NCBI GenBank assembly: GCA_035192965.1
Contig: CP136571.1
Coordinates: 764,501 to 828,500, forward strand
Length of the DNA: 64,000 nt
Source: Fuscovulum sp.
GTDB lineage: Bacteria; Pseudomonadota; Alphaproteobacteria; Rhodobacterales; Rhodobacteraceae
Direction: 5' to 3'
This document shows, in pieces, positions 52,982 to 61,205 of this stretch. Below the pieces are notes generated by a model. That model saw only the letters and a list, made by a program, of their open reading frames with translations. It ran no database searches and was not told the DNA's origin. The position numbers and the translations under genes were made by a program. How positions within the stretch are numbered: the first letter of the stretch is position 1; each line of letters opens with the position of its first letter.

Positions 52982-53005
52982 GCTGCGCCTTTTCTGAGCG
53001 CAGGA

Positions 53006-53056
53006 CCGGGGGCTTTGCGCCCCCGGACCCCCGCAGGATATTTTAGCAGAGAAGAA
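53006..53056. repeat. Extragenic hairpin element (copy E)
   Basis: A perfect 8-bp stem CCGGGGGC-TTTGC-GCCCCCGG at 53006-53026 is followed by ACCCCCGCA and the tail GGATATTTTAGCAGAGAAGA. It lies between allE and allA of a minus-strand operon, oriented on the plus strand. Confidence 0.75.
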
Positions 53057-53065
53057 AGGGATGGG

Positions 53066-53902
53066 TTAGCGCGGGAATGAGAACGGCCCGCGCAGTTTGG
53101 CGTGGCGGTTGACGTCCTTGTAAAGGAGATAGCGGAAGGGGCCGGGGCCTGCGGCATAGCAGGCCTGCGGGCAGAAGGCGCGGAGCCACATGAAATCGCC
53201 TGCCTCGACCTCGACCCAGTCTTTGTTCAGTTTGTAGACGGCTTTGCCTTCCAGCACGTAAAGCCCGTGTTCCATGACGTGGGTTTCCTCGAACGGTATC
53301 ACGCCGCCGGGTTGGAAGGTGACGATGTTGACATGCGCGTCATGGCGCAGATCGGCGGGATCGGCGAAGCGGGTGGTGGCCCAGCGGCCCTGTGTATCGG
53401 GCATGGCGATGGGGGCGACATCGCGTTCGTTGATGAAGATGGGTTCCGGATGCGGCAGGCCGGGCGCGGGTTCATAGAGCTTGCGCAGCCAGTGGAAGCG
53501 CGTGGGTTCCGCGCCTTCGGCCAGCAGTTTCCAAGGGGTTCCGGCGGGGATGTAGAGGTAACTGCCCGCCTCGACATCATGGCCTTGGCCGCCGACAGTG
53601 ACGGTGGCGAGGCCACCCGTGAAGAACAGCCAATGTTCCACCCCGGCATCGGGATCGGGCGCGTCGGAGCCGCCGCCGGGGGCGACCTCCATCACATACT
53701 GGCTGAAGGTTTCCGAAAAGCCGGTCATGGGGCGGGCGATCAGCCAGAGGCGGGTCTTGGACCAGCCCGGCAGGTAGCTGGTGACGATGTCGGAGAACAC
53801 GCCCTTGGGCAGGAAGGCGTAGGCGTCGGTAAAGACGGCGCGGCCTGTCATCAGGCTGGTTTGCGGGGGCAGGCCGCCGGGGGGGGCGTAGTAGCCGGTC
53901 AT
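53066..53902 (-). CDS. allE: (S)-ureidoglycine aminohydrolase
   Basis: This 278-residue bicupin converts (S)-ureidoglycine to (S)-ureidoglycolate and ammonia. The two cupin cores are visible: GVEHWLFFTGGLATVTVGG and PFEETHVMEHGLYVLEGKAVYKL with Glu/His metal ligands. C-terminal PYxxxD-like YLLYKDVNRH is conserved in the family. The start overlaps the end of the puuE-uraD fusion by 4 bp. Confidence 0.92.
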   Translation of the reverse strand: MTGYYAPPGGLPPQTSLMTGRAVFTDAYAFLPKGVFSDIVTSYLPGWSKTRLWLIARPMTGFSETFSQYVMEVAPGGGSDAPDPDAGVEHWLFFTGGLATVTVGGQGHDVEAGSYLYIPAGTPWKLLAEGAEPTRFHWLRKLYEPAPGLPHPEPIFINERDVAPIAMPDTQGRWATTRFADPADLRHDAHVNIVTFQPGGVIPFEETHVMEHGLYVLEGKAVYKLNKDWVEVEAGDFMWLRAFCPQACYAAGPGPFRYLLYKDVNRHAKLRGPFSFPR

Positions 53903-55314
53903 GGCAGGATGTCCTTCAGGCGAAGTTCGGCGATGCGTTCCACCTGCGCGCAGGCAGTGGAAAATTCGGTCGCGGTGTCATTCGAGATGCGGGTTTCAAA
54001 GGCCTGGAGGATGGAGGCCTTGGTGTTGTCGCGTACGGCGATGATGAAGGGAAAGCCGTGCTTGGCTACGTAAGCGGTGTTGAGTTCCGTGAAGCGCGCG
54101 CGTTCGTTATCGGTCAGCGCGTCCAGCGCGGCGCTGGCCTGTTCGGCGGTGGATTCCGGGGTCAGGCGCTTGGCAGCGGCGAGTTTTCCCGCAAGGTCGG
54201 GGTGGGCGCGTAGCACCGCCATGCGCTGATCCGGCGTCGCACTGCGGAAGATGCGGGCAAGGGCGTTGTGCAGCCCGGTCACGCAATCATGCGCGGGGCC
54301 GAGTTCCAGCGACCACGCGCCTTCGGCGATCCATGCGGAGTGCTCAAAGATGCCGCCGAAGCGTTCGACGAAGCGATCCCGCGTCATCTGCGAGGGGCGT
54401 TCAAGGCGGCGATGCGGGTGGGTGGCGGCCCAGTGCTGCGCGATGTCGATGCGGCGGGCGAACCAGACACCATCATGGGCTGCCGCATGGTCGAGGAAGC
54501 GTTTCAGCCCGGCAATCTTGCCCGGGCGGCCGATCAGGCGGCAATGCAGGCCGATGGAGAACATCTTGGCGCGGCCATCTTGCCCTTCGGCATAAAGCGT
54601 GTCGAACGTGTCGCGCAGGTAGGTGAAGAACTGCTCGCCCTCGATATAGCCCGGCGCTGTGGCGAAGCGCATGTCGTTGGCTTCGAGCGTGTAGGGGATG
54701 ACCAGCTGGTCGCGGTCGCCGGTTTCCATCCAATAGGGCAGGTCGTCATCGTAGGTGTCGGAAATCCAGTCGAGGCGGGCGGTTTCAGCGGTCAACCGGA
54801 CCGTGTTCATGGAGCAGCGGCCCGTATACCAGCCGCGCGGGGGTTGGCCTGTCACCTCTTCATGCAGGCGGAAGGATTCGGCGATCTGGGCGCGTTCAGT
54901 TGCTTCGTCCATGTCGCGGTGATCGACCCATTTCAGGCCATGTGAGGCAATTTCCCACCCGGCGGATTTCATCGCCGCCACCTGTTCGGGGTTGCGGGCG
55001 AGGGCGGTGGTGACGCCGTAGATGGTGACGGGCAAGTTGCGTTCGGTGAACAGGCGGTGAAGCCGCCAGAACCCCGCGCGGGCGCCGTAATCGTAAAGCG
55101 ATTCCATGTTCCAGTGGCGTTGACCCGGCCAAGGGGCGGCACCGGCGATGTCGGACAAAAACGCCTCGGACTGGGCATCGCCGTGGAGGATGTTGTTCTC
55201 GCCCCCTTCTTCATAGTTCAGGACCAGTGAAATGGCGATCTTGGCACCATTGGGCCATTTGGCATCGGGTGGGTTGGGGCCATGGCCACGGAAATCGCGC
55301 GGGTAACGGTTCAA
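53899..55314 (-). CDS. puuE: Allantoinase PuuE fused to OHCU decarboxylase UraD
   Basis: This is a 471-residue two-domain enzyme. Residues 1-~310 are a polysaccharide-deacetylase-like allantoinase (NRYPRDFRGHGPNPPDAKWP, NYEEGGENN, WEIASHGLKWVDH), which hydrolyses (S)-allantoin to allantoate. Residues ~312-471 are OHCU decarboxylase (FVERFGGIFEHSAWIAE, AHPDLAGKLAA, LNTAYVAKHGFPFIIAV), which makes (S)-allantoin from the UraH product. Fusion joins two consecutive pathway steps. It is the first gene of the minus-strand unit with allE and allA. Confidence 0.93.
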   Translation of the reverse strand: MNRYPRDFRGHGPNPPDAKWPNGAKIAISLVLNYEEGGENNILHGDAQSEAFLSDIAGAAPWPGQRHWNMESLYDYGARAGFWRLHRLFTERNLPVTIYGVTTALARNPEQVAAMKSAGWEIASHGLKWVDHRDMDEATERAQIAESFRLHEEVTGQPPRGWYTGRCSMNTVRLTAETARLDWISDTYDDDLPYWMETGDRDQLVIPYTLEANDMRFATAPGYIEGEQFFTYLRDTFDTLYAEGQDGRAKMFSIGLHCRLIGRPGKIAGLKRFLDHAAAHDGVWFARRIDIAQHWAATHPHRRLERPSQMTRDRFVERFGGIFEHSAWIAEGAWSLELGPAHDCVTGLHNALARIFRSATPDQRMAVLRAHPDLAGKLAAAKRLTPESTAEQASAALDALTDNERARFTELNTAYVAKHGFPFIIAVRDNTKASILQAFETRISNDTATEFSTACAQVERIAELRLKDILP

Positions 55315-55468
55315 CAGACTCTTCCCCGATTGTCATAGGTTGCGGCAGCTTAGGCCGCTTTTCCGGCAGGCTTTATCAAAAAATGTCAGAAAGACCTTAT
55401 CGGCTGCTGTGGCGTCGCTTGTGGCGCGCGGATCGGGTTAGGATGGGGCGGCAATAGAGGAGGCCGGC

Positions 55469-55828
55469 ATGAGCGGTGGACGGTTGACGACCCATGTTCT
55501 GGATACGGCGCGGGGAAAGCCTGCGGCGGGAGTGAAGATCATGCTGTATCGGGTGAGCGGGAATTCCCACCGCAAGATCGCCGAGACGGTGACCAATGCT
55601 GATGGCCGCACGGATGCGCCGATGTTGACGGGGAAGGATTTCACCGCGGGCAGCTATGAGTTGGTGTTCTGCGCAGGGGATTATTTGCGCGCCACCGGGC
55701 AGGCAGACGGTGACGTGTTGTTTCTGGACGAGATCCCGATCCGGTTCGGCGTGCCGGATGCGGCGCAGCACTATCATGTGCCGCTGCTGATTTCGCCTTT
55801 TGCCTATTCCACCTATCGCGGGTCTTGA
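55469..55828 (+). CDS. uraH: 5-Hydroxyisourate hydrolase
   Basis: This is a 119-residue transthyretin-like enzyme that hydrolyses 5-hydroxyisourate to OHCU. The family start LTTHVLDTARGKPA and the invariant C-terminal YRGS are present, with a central HYHVPLLISPFAYSTY. It is divergent from puuE-uraD. It sits between the urate-oxidising PuuD and the UraD step biochemically. Confidence 0.95.
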   Translation: MSGGRLTTHVLDTARGKPAAGVKIMLYRVSGNSHRKIAETVTNADGRTDAPMLTGKDFTAGSYELVFCAGDYLRATGQADGDVLFLDEIPIRFGVPDAAQHYHVPLLISPFAYSTYRGS

Positions 55829-55981
55829 TCAGGCGCTGTGCGACATCCGCGGCAGGGTGACCGTCCGCGCGGCGAATTGAGCGGCGATGAGCTGCCGCAG
55901 GGCGGGGCGGGGGGCCTTGGCTTGCTGTGCGGCGGGTGCGGTTTGGGTGGGGCGCGTCTTGCGCGGGGCCAGGGTGGTCAT
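55829..55981 (-). CDS. Small basic protein (50 aa), hypothetical
   Basis: A short frame MTTLAPRKTRPTQTAPAAQQ... is rich in Ala, Arg, Pro and Thr, with a predicted helix RQLIAAQFAARTV. A good ribosome binding site AAGGAGA lies 7 bp before the ATG at 55981. It ends back-to-back with uraH on the other strand. No family is recognised; it could be non-coding. Confidence 0.45.
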   Translation of the reverse strand: MTTLAPRKTRPTQTAPAAQQAKAPRPALRQLIAAQFAARTVTLPRMSHSA

Positions 55982-56035
55982 GGCGCGTTCTCCTTGCGGT
56001 TGTACTGGGAAGTACGGCAAGTTCCGGGCCGGGTG

Positions 56036-56710
56036 TCAGAGACCCATACTTTTGCGACGCTGAACCCCACCTGTGGATGTGGTGATCCGCAGAAGGCGGC
56101 GGCGATCTCCGGCGAGGGCTGCGTCGATCAGGCCGGTCAGGGCGCCTTTTGACTTCAGATGCGGGCCAAGGTCGGAATGGCGGACGCCGGGATAGAGAAT
56201 GTGGTCGACATTCGCGGCTTCGGGGAAGCCTAGGGCCTGCGCGCGATCATCTGCAAGGCCGTGGAACAGGATATGCCAGATGCCGGGGGCAAAGGCGGGC
56301 GGGGCGGGGGTGCCAAGGCGCGCGGTCCAGTTGTCCCAGCGCGGATCGTTCAGGGTGGATTGCGGGCCAAAGGCCAAGACGGCGGCAATGGGGGCAAGGT
56401 AGGCCGCGCGCAGGGCGCAGACTGCCCCCATGGAGGAGCCGATGGCGATGCTGCGGTTTGCGGGGCCTGCGGCGGCCACGCCTGACTGAACGGCGGGGGC
56501 GAAGCCGGGATCAAGGCCCCAGCTTCGGCTTGCATCGGTGAAGAACAGCGCGCGCCTGTTCGCCGTGGTGGCAGACGCCACGAATTCGGGGGACGAGGGA
56601 CGGGTCGGATCGTGGCCTATGCTGGCGAAGGACAGGATCAGATCATCGCCCGTACCGGGCGCAAGGGCGACCTGCCACGGCGGGGCGTCATGGACCGTTT
56701 GCAGGATCAT
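56036..56710 (-). CDS. Putative alpha/beta-hydrolase-like protein in the urate locus
   Basis: This 224-residue protein has a nucleophile-elbow-like AIGSSMGAVCALRAAYL (GxSxG variant GSSMG) near residue 95, an ILYPGVRHSDLG near the expected catalytic His, and LSFASIGHD at the start. This arrangement fits an alpha/beta-hydrolase. It overlaps the LysR gene by 4 bp. Its place in a purine-degradation region suggests a linked function, but none is known. Confidence 0.65.
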   Translation of the reverse strand: MILQTVHDAPPWQVALAPGTGDDLILSFASIGHDPTRPSSPEFVASATTANRRALFFTDASRSWGLDPGFAPAVQSGVAAAGPANRSIAIGSSMGAVCALRAAYLAPIAAVLAFGPQSTLNDPRWDNWTARLGTPAPPAFAPGIWHILFHGLADDRAQALGFPEAANVDHILYPGVRHSDLGPHLKSKGALTGLIDAALAGDRRRLLRITTSTGGVQRRKSMGL

Positions 56711-57642
56711 GCCGCAAAGACGGGCAGCCCGGCCATGCGTTCGGCCATATCGGATTTGATGCGGGCGATGATGTAATCGGTGAAGAGCCGCACCTTCGGA
56801 TCTTTCAGGCGGCGGTGCTGGGACAGGACCGACAGCTGCGTGGGCAGCGGCGGGGTCGCCTGTGCCACGGGGACGAGGCGGCCTGCCTTGAGGTGTTCTG
56901 CCACCTCGAAGATCGGTTTCATCACGATGCCCCAGCCATCCAGCGCCCAGCCGGTGAGGACATCGCCATCATCCGATTCAAAAGGCCCGGTGATTTCGAA
57001 CCGGCGCGGGCCGTCAGGGGTGGCAAGGTTCCACTGAAATTCCTTGGCCCCGGGAAAGCGCAGGTTCAGGCAATCATGCCGGTCATTGACCAGCGCTGCG
57101 CCATCGGTGGGCATCCCGCGCCGCGAGATATAGGCGGGTGCGGCGCAGAGGATGCGGGGGCAATCGGCGATGAGGCGGACCTTGAGCGTGGAATCCTCCA
57201 GCAGGCCAAGATGGAAGGCGATATCCAGCCCTTCGGCGGTGACGTCGATCACCCGGTCGGATAGGCGCAGGCGGACGTCGATCTGGGGGTATTGATCCTT
57301 GAAGGCGGGGACATGGGGGGCGATGAAGCGCCGCCCGATGCCAAGGGGGGCGGCGACAAAGATGGTGCCGCGCGGGTTCTGGGTGACGTCCATCACCGCG
57401 GCCTCTGCCTCATCTATCGATTCCAGCACCTTGCGCGCGCCGTCATAGAAGATGCGACCGTTTTCCGTGGGTTGCAGCGACCGCGTGGTGCGGTTGAACA
57501 GGCGCACACCGAGATGCTTTTCCAGTTCCGAAATCCGGGCCGAAGCGACAGCGGGCGAACAGCGCTGATCGCGCGCTGCCGCACTCATGCTGCCCAATTC
57601 ATAGACACGCACGAACATTCTGATGTTGTTCACATAGGACAT
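56707..57642 (-). CDS. LysR family transcriptional regulator
   Basis: This is a 311-residue LysR regulator with an N-terminal winged helix-turn-helix (ELGSMSAAARDQRCSPAVASARISELE, typical RLFNRTTRS) and a C-terminal substrate-binding-like domain. ATG 57642 starts the conserved helix; upstream frame is not coding. It is divergent from puuD with 112 bp between starts, so it most likely controls urate oxidation in response to a purine intermediate (inference). Confidence 0.9.
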   Translation of the reverse strand: MSYVNNIRMFVRVYELGSMSAAARDQRCSPAVASARISELEKHLGVRLFNRTTRSLQPTENGRIFYDGARKVLESIDEAEAAVMDVTQNPRGTIFVAAPLGIGRRFIAPHVPAFKDQYPQIDVRLRLSDRVIDVTAEGLDIAFHLGLLEDSTLKVRLIADCPRILCAAPAYISRRGMPTDGAALVNDRHDCLNLRFPGAKEFQWNLATPDGPRRFEITGPFESDDGDVLTGWALDGWGIVMKPIFEVAEHLKAGRLVPVAQATPPLPTQLSVLSQHRRLKDPKVRLFTDYIIARIKSDMAERMAGLPVFAA

Positions 57643-57754
57643 CGCGGCCAGGCCCCATTCTTTGCCATGGTTTGAAAGTGATTGGGCATTTGAAGGATTA
57701 ACAGGGGAATGCGGCCCGGTATAGCCTTTCAGGAAAAGCAAGGGAGCCGCGCCG

Positions 57755-59008
57755 ATGGAAGGCATCTATGATTGGGCCGTGTTGTGGGAATGGGTCGAGA
57801 TTGCCGCCCGCTGGACGCATGTGATCACGGCCATCGCCTGGATCGGATCGTCGTTCTATTTCATCGCGCTCGACCTTGGTCTGCGCAAGGCGCCCGGTAT
57901 GCCTGAACTTGCGCATGGCGAGGAATGGCAGGTGCATGGGGGCGGGTTTTATCACATCCAGAAATATCTGGTGGCACCCGAGCGCCTGCCCGAGCATCTG
58001 ACATGGTTCAAATGGGAAAGCTATGCGACTTGGCTGTCGGGTTTTGCCATGCTGGTGCTGGTCTATTATCTGGGCGCGGACCTGTATCTGATTGATGCCA
58101 ATGTGATGGATCTGGCGGTCTGGCAGGCGGTGGCAATCTCGGTGGGATCGCTGGCGCTGGGCTGGGGGATCTATACCACGCTGTGCCGGGTATTCGTGAA
58201 CGCGAACCAGACGGTGCTGATGGTGGCGCTGTTTGCGGTGCTGGTGGCGATGGCCTGGGGTTATACGCAGGTGTTCACCGGGCGCGCGGCGCTGCTGCAT
58301 CTGGGGGCGTTCACGGCGACCATCATGTCGGCCAATGTGTTCATGGTGATCATCCCGAACCAGAAGATCGTGGTGGCCGATCTTAAGGCAGGTCGCACGC
58401 CGGACCCCAAATACGGCAAGATCGCCAAGCAACGCAGCACGCATAACAACTATCTGACGCTGCCGGTGCTGTTTCTGATGTTGTCGAACCATTACCCGCT
58501 GGTCTTTGCGACAGAATGGAACTGGCTGATCGCGTCGCTGGTGTTCCTGATGGGGGTGACAATCCGGCATTGGTTCAACACCCAGCACGCGCGCAAAGGC
58601 AGCCCGCATTGGACATGGGCGGCCACAGCGGTGCTGTTCCTGATCATCGCCTGGCTGTCGACCGCGCCGATGGCGCTGCGGGCGGGTGAGGAAGAACAGG
58701 CGCAACTGTCAGGTGCGGCGCTGACCTATGCCTCGGCCAGCGGGTTTGACGATGTGGTCAGCATCGTGCAAGGCCGCTGTTCCATGTGCCACGCGGCGGA
58801 ACCGGTGTGGGAGGGGATGTATTGGCCGCCCAAGGGGGTGGTGCTGGAAACACCCGCGCAGATCGCGCAAGAGGCGCGGCGGATCTATCTGCAATCGGGC
58901 CTGTCCCACGCCATGCCGCCCGCGAACCTGAGCTATATGGAACCCGCCGAACGGGCGGCCATTGTGGAGTGGTTCCGCGATGCCGGGCAGGGTGGGGTGG
59001 ACGGTTAA
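57755..59008 (+). CDS. puuD: Membrane urate hydroxylase PuuD with C-terminal cytochrome c
   Basis: This 417-residue inner-membrane enzyme oxidises urate to 5-hydroxyisourate and passes electrons to the respiratory chain. The N-terminal ~310 residues hold about eight transmembrane helices (EIAARWTHVITAIAWIGSS). The C-terminal domain is a c-type cytochrome with heme motif CSMCH (in QGRCSMCHAA) and a distal Met in SHAMPPANLS. It replaces soluble uricase in many alphaproteobacteria. It is divergent from the LysR gene. Confidence 0.93.
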   Translation: MEGIYDWAVLWEWVEIAARWTHVITAIAWIGSSFYFIALDLGLRKAPGMPELAHGEEWQVHGGGFYHIQKYLVAPERLPEHLTWFKWESYATWLSGFAMLVLVYYLGADLYLIDANVMDLAVWQAVAISVGSLALGWGIYTTLCRVFVNANQTVLMVALFAVLVAMAWGYTQVFTGRAALLHLGAFTATIMSANVFMVIIPNQKIVVADLKAGRTPDPKYGKIAKQRSTHNNYLTLPVLFLMLSNHYPLVFATEWNWLIASLVFLMGVTIRHWFNTQHARKGSPHWTWAATAVLFLIIAWLSTAPMALRAGEEEQAQLSGAALTYASASGFDDVVSIVQGRCSMCHAAEPVWEGMYWPPKGVVLETPAQIAQEARRIYLQSGLSHAMPPANLSYMEPAERAAIVEWFRDAGQGGVDG

Positions 59009-59991
59009 CCCCGGGTGAACCGCCAGACCGTGTGCTGGCGGTATTCCCCTTCGGGTTCCAGCACGATCGAGGGAAAGCCTGCGTGGTTGGGCGCATCGGG
59101 CCAACCCTGCGCCTCGATCGCCAGCCCTTCATAGGCGCGCCGGCCGGGGCGAAAGGCGTTGCGCCCGTCATAGACCTGTATCCCCGGCTCGGTCGTAGAG
59201 ACGACCATGCCGATGCCGGACTGGCCGTTCAGGCGCAAAGCCTCGCGCAGGGGGCCGGGTTCATCTGACAGGCAGAAGCAGTTGTCGAAGGGGTTCATGT
59301 CGGGGTCGATGCGGCGGGTCTTGCGGAAATCCATGCCGTCCTGTTCGACGGGGCGCATTTCGCCGGTGGGGGTGAAATCCGGCGTGGTAGGCAGGAAATA
59401 GGGGGCATCGACCCACAGGCGGTGACCGGCCCATGTTGGCGAGCCGTCAAGGTTCCAGTAGCTGTGATTGGCGAAGTTCACGAATGTAGGCTTGTCGGTG
59501 GTGACATGCACCCGCAGGTGCAGGCTGACGCCATCCACCTGAAACGCCGCCGTGACGCGGCGATTGCCAGGAAAGCCGCCTTCGCCATCGGGAAGGTCCA
59601 GTTCCAGACGCAGCGAATCCTCGGTCGCTTCGGCCAGACGCCACACCTTGAGATGGGTACCGGCAGAGCCGGAATGCAGGCAATGGCGGTTGTCCTGATT
59701 GGCCTCGAACGGCAGGCTGCGCCCGGCAAGCGGCGCGCGGGCATCGGTGAAGCGGTTCACGACCGGGCCGATCAGCGATCCGTGATAGCGCATCGCGCCT
59801 TCGTAATCGGACAGCCGATCCGACCCCAGCGTCAGGTTACGGTCTGCCCCTTCGAGCCAGACACCCTGAAGAACCGCGCCCCAGGTCAGAACCGAAACAC
59901 ACAAACCATCGCGCCCGATGGTGACACGTTGAACGGACGTGCCATTCGCTGTCACGCCGAACGGGGATATCCCCAACTGCCGATCCGTCAT
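59005..59991 (-). CDS. galM: Aldose 1-epimerase
   Basis: This 328-residue GalM-family mutarotase interconverts alpha and beta anomers of aldoses. It has YHGSLIGPVVNRFTDAR, the catalytic His in NFANHSYWNLDG and a late GIQVYDGRNAF. The ATG 59991 has GAGGGGA upstream. It converges with puuD (4-bp overlap) and shows no link to the purine genes. Confidence 0.88.
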   Translation of the reverse strand: MTDRQLGISPFGVTANGTSVQRVTIGRDGLCVSVLTWGAVLQGVWLEGADRNLTLGSDRLSDYEGAMRYHGSLIGPVVNRFTDARAPLAGRSLPFEANQDNRHCLHSGSAGTHLKVWRLAEATEDSLRLELDLPDGEGGFPGNRRVTAAFQVDGVSLHLRVHVTTDKPTFVNFANHSYWNLDGSPTWAGHRLWVDAPYFLPTTPDFTPTGEMRPVEQDGMDFRKTRRIDPDMNPFDNCFCLSDEPGPLREALRLNGQSGIGMVVSTTEPGIQVYDGRNAFRPGRRAYEGLAIEAQGWPDAPNHAGFPSIVLEPEGEYRQHTVWRFTRG

Positions 59992-60056
59992 TCGTCCCCT
60001 CGTCTCCGCCCTGCGCCAGTGGTGGAGATTGTCGAGGGAACGGTCAAGTGCATTGG

Positions 60057-61136
60057 TCAGGGCGTTGCCGTGATGCAATCGGCCATGGCCTGCGCAAGGC
60101 TGCGCATCAGCCCGTCATAAGCGCCCGGTCCGGGTTCCTGCATGGAGCCATTCGGATCCAGCGCCGCGCCCACCTTTGCGCCTGTGCCATCGGCCAGTTG
60201 CGTGATCAGCGCGGCATCATGCTGCGCCTCGGGGAACAGGCAGACGGGGGTGCCAGCCTCCACCCCTGCGCGGAGTTCGGACAACCGCGCCGCGCCGGGG
60301 GCGGTGGCATCGCCAAGGGCGACCGAGCCGAACACCTCCAGCCCGTAATGGGCGGCGAAATAGCCATAGGCATCATGGTAAACGACCACCGGCTTGCCCT
60401 GCACCGGGGCAAGGATCTGCGCCACCTCGGCATCGAGGGCCTTGGTCCGGGCGATGGCGGCCTCGGCGTTGGCGGTGTAGGTCGCCGCGTTCTCCGCGTC
60501 CAGACGGCCAAGTTCCGCTGCGATGGCCGCCAGCCAGACCTGCGCATTGGCGGGGTCAAGCCAGGCATGGGGATCGGCACCCTCATGGTTGTGACCATGA
60601 TCATCGCCTTCTGCCGAGGCAGTTTCTTCGTGCCCGTGGTCATGCGCGGCTTCTGCGGTTTCCTCATGCCCGTGGTCGTGCTCTTCGACCGCTGCCTTTT
60701 CTTCGGCGGCATGGTCATGGCCGTGATCATGCTCTTCCTCAGCCGCTGCCTGCTCCTCGGCCCCATGGTCATGGCCTGCATGCGCGCCATCTTCGGAGAA
60801 GGCCCGGGTTTCGGTTCCCGGCACGGCCAGAAGGCCAAGCCGCGCGCCGTTCTCGCCGATGCCATCCAGCGCGCGGTCCAGCCACGGGGTCAGTTCCGGG
60901 CCGATCCAGACCACAAGATCCGCATCCGCCAAGGACGCCGCCTGAGACGGGCGCAACTGGAAATCATGTTCGCTTGCACCGCGTTCCAGCAGCAGTTCCG
61001 GCGTTCCCAGATCGCCCATCACCTGCGCCACAAGCGCGTGGACGGGGTGAATGTCGGTGATGACCTTTGGCACTTCGGCGATGGCGGGCAGGGCGAAGGC
61101 GAGGCTGGCAACGGCGGGGGATATGATATAACGCAT
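60057..61136 (-). CDS. znuA: Zinc ABC transporter substrate-binding protein ZnuA
   Basis: This 359-residue periplasmic zinc-binding protein has a signal peptide (residues 1-20, ending AIAE), metal-ligand His in ITDIHPVHAL, GASEHDFQLRPSQ, and GADPHAWLDPANAQVW. A long His/Asp/Glu-rich loop (about residues 119-186) has repeated HDHGHE units. This loop is typical of ZnuA but longer than usual. It is divergent from zur across a Zur box. Confidence 0.94.
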   Translation of the reverse strand: MRYIISPAVASLAFALPAIAEVPKVITDIHPVHALVAQVMGDLGTPELLLERGASEHDFQLRPSQAASLADADLVVWIGPELTPWLDRALDGIGENGARLGLLAVPGTETRAFSEDGAHAGHDHGAEEQAAAEEEHDHGHDHAAEEKAAVEEHDHGHEETAEAAHDHGHEETASAEGDDHGHNHEGADPHAWLDPANAQVWLAAIAAELGRLDAENAATYTANAEAAIARTKALDAEVAQILAPVQGKPVVVYHDAYGYFAAHYGLEVFGSVALGDATAPGAARLSELRAGVEAGTPVCLFPEAQHDAALITQLADGTGAKVGAALDPNGSMQEPGPGAYDGLMRSLAQAMADCITATP

Positions 61137-61175
61137 CGGGATGGCCCTTCCTGTGCTGGTCACGGGGGGCTATGT

Positions 61176-61192
61176 ATGTTATACAATAACAT
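61176..61192. promoter_or_regulatory. Zur operator between znuA and zur-znuCB
   Basis: ATGTTAT-ACA-ATAACAT is a perfect palindrome with 7-bp arms and matches the TGTTATA-N-TATAACA-type Zur boxes of alphaproteobacteria. It lies 40 bp before the znuA start and 14 bp before the zur ATG, so one site can repress both directions when zinc is plentiful. Confidence 0.88.
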
Positions 61193-61205
61193 GTCAAGAG
61201 GCCCC

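Noticed and set aside
60048..61163. Long plus-strand open frame across znuA, in frame with zur
   Set aside because: The part before 61206 is antisense to znuA and has no family similarity; zur similarity and its ribosome binding site begin at 61206.
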